Below, piece after piece: positions 5,529 through 5,555 of a DNA stretch of 5,555 nt. Position 1 is the first letter of the stretch, and the number at the start of each line of letters is the position of its first letter. The notes beneath the pieces were generated by a model. The model was not told where the DNA came from. It searched no databases and saw nothing but the letters and a program-made list of their open reading frames with translations. The DNA lies in NCBI GenBank assembly GCA_039933315.1, contig JBDTOI010000242.1, forward strand, positions 1 to 5,555, given 5' to 3'. A program made the translations under genes and the position numbers. Origin of the DNA: DASXRU01 sp039933315. GTDB lineage: Bacteria > Acidobacteriota > Blastocatellia > Pyrinomonadales > Pyrinomonadaceae.

Positions 5529-5555
5529 CCGCAACTTCCAGCGAGGGGCGGCCAC

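Overview
The window looks like ordinary chromosomal DNA of a GC-moderate Acidobacteriota member, most likely from the Blastocatellia/Pyrinomonadales side. This rests on a VWFA-related protein of the type concentrated in Acidobacteria, a secreted OmpA-like protein with an extra N-terminal domain, and abundant short palindromic repeats between genes. No tRNA, rRNA, CRISPR array, integrase or transposase gene is visible. All four convincing protein genes and the one RNA gene lie on the + strand.

Layout. 1-321: non-coding leader with a possible promoter. 322-1371: secreted OmpA-C protein with an N-terminal DUF5666-like domain and a central helical linker. 1378-1455: long inverted repeat, a possible terminator. 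1543-2652: exported VWFA protein with an intact MIDAS site. 2744-3288: an apparent stand-alone RNA gene of about 510 nt. 3294-3442: REP/BIME-like palindromic element. 3594-3618: dyad overlapping a ribosome binding site. 3629-4435: protein with two VOC (glyoxalase-fold) domains. 4464-4585: second, one-armed copy of the palindromic element. 4614-5528: ten-helix EamA/DMT-family permease whose last codons lie in another palindrome.

The part most worth attention is 2744-3288. It has a near-consensus sigma70 promoter (TTGACG, 17 bp, TATAAC). It also has many local helices, five of them capped by GNRA tetraloops, a 7-bp long-range helix, and a strong intrinsic terminator with a UUCG-capped stem. All of these agree on the + strand. 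No convincing protein is encoded there. The segment lacks the hallmarks I know for RNase P RNA, tmRNA, SRP RNA, 6S RNA, a group I or II intron, or common riboswitches. I infer a large structured non-coding RNA of unknown class. No search could be run, so novelty is untested.

The protein genes do not form an obvious pathway. The first two encode envelope or exported proteins; the last two are a small-molecule-binding-fold protein and a metabolite/drug-type permease. Each has its own intergenic gap with repeats or hairpins, so they look like separate transcription units rather than one operon.
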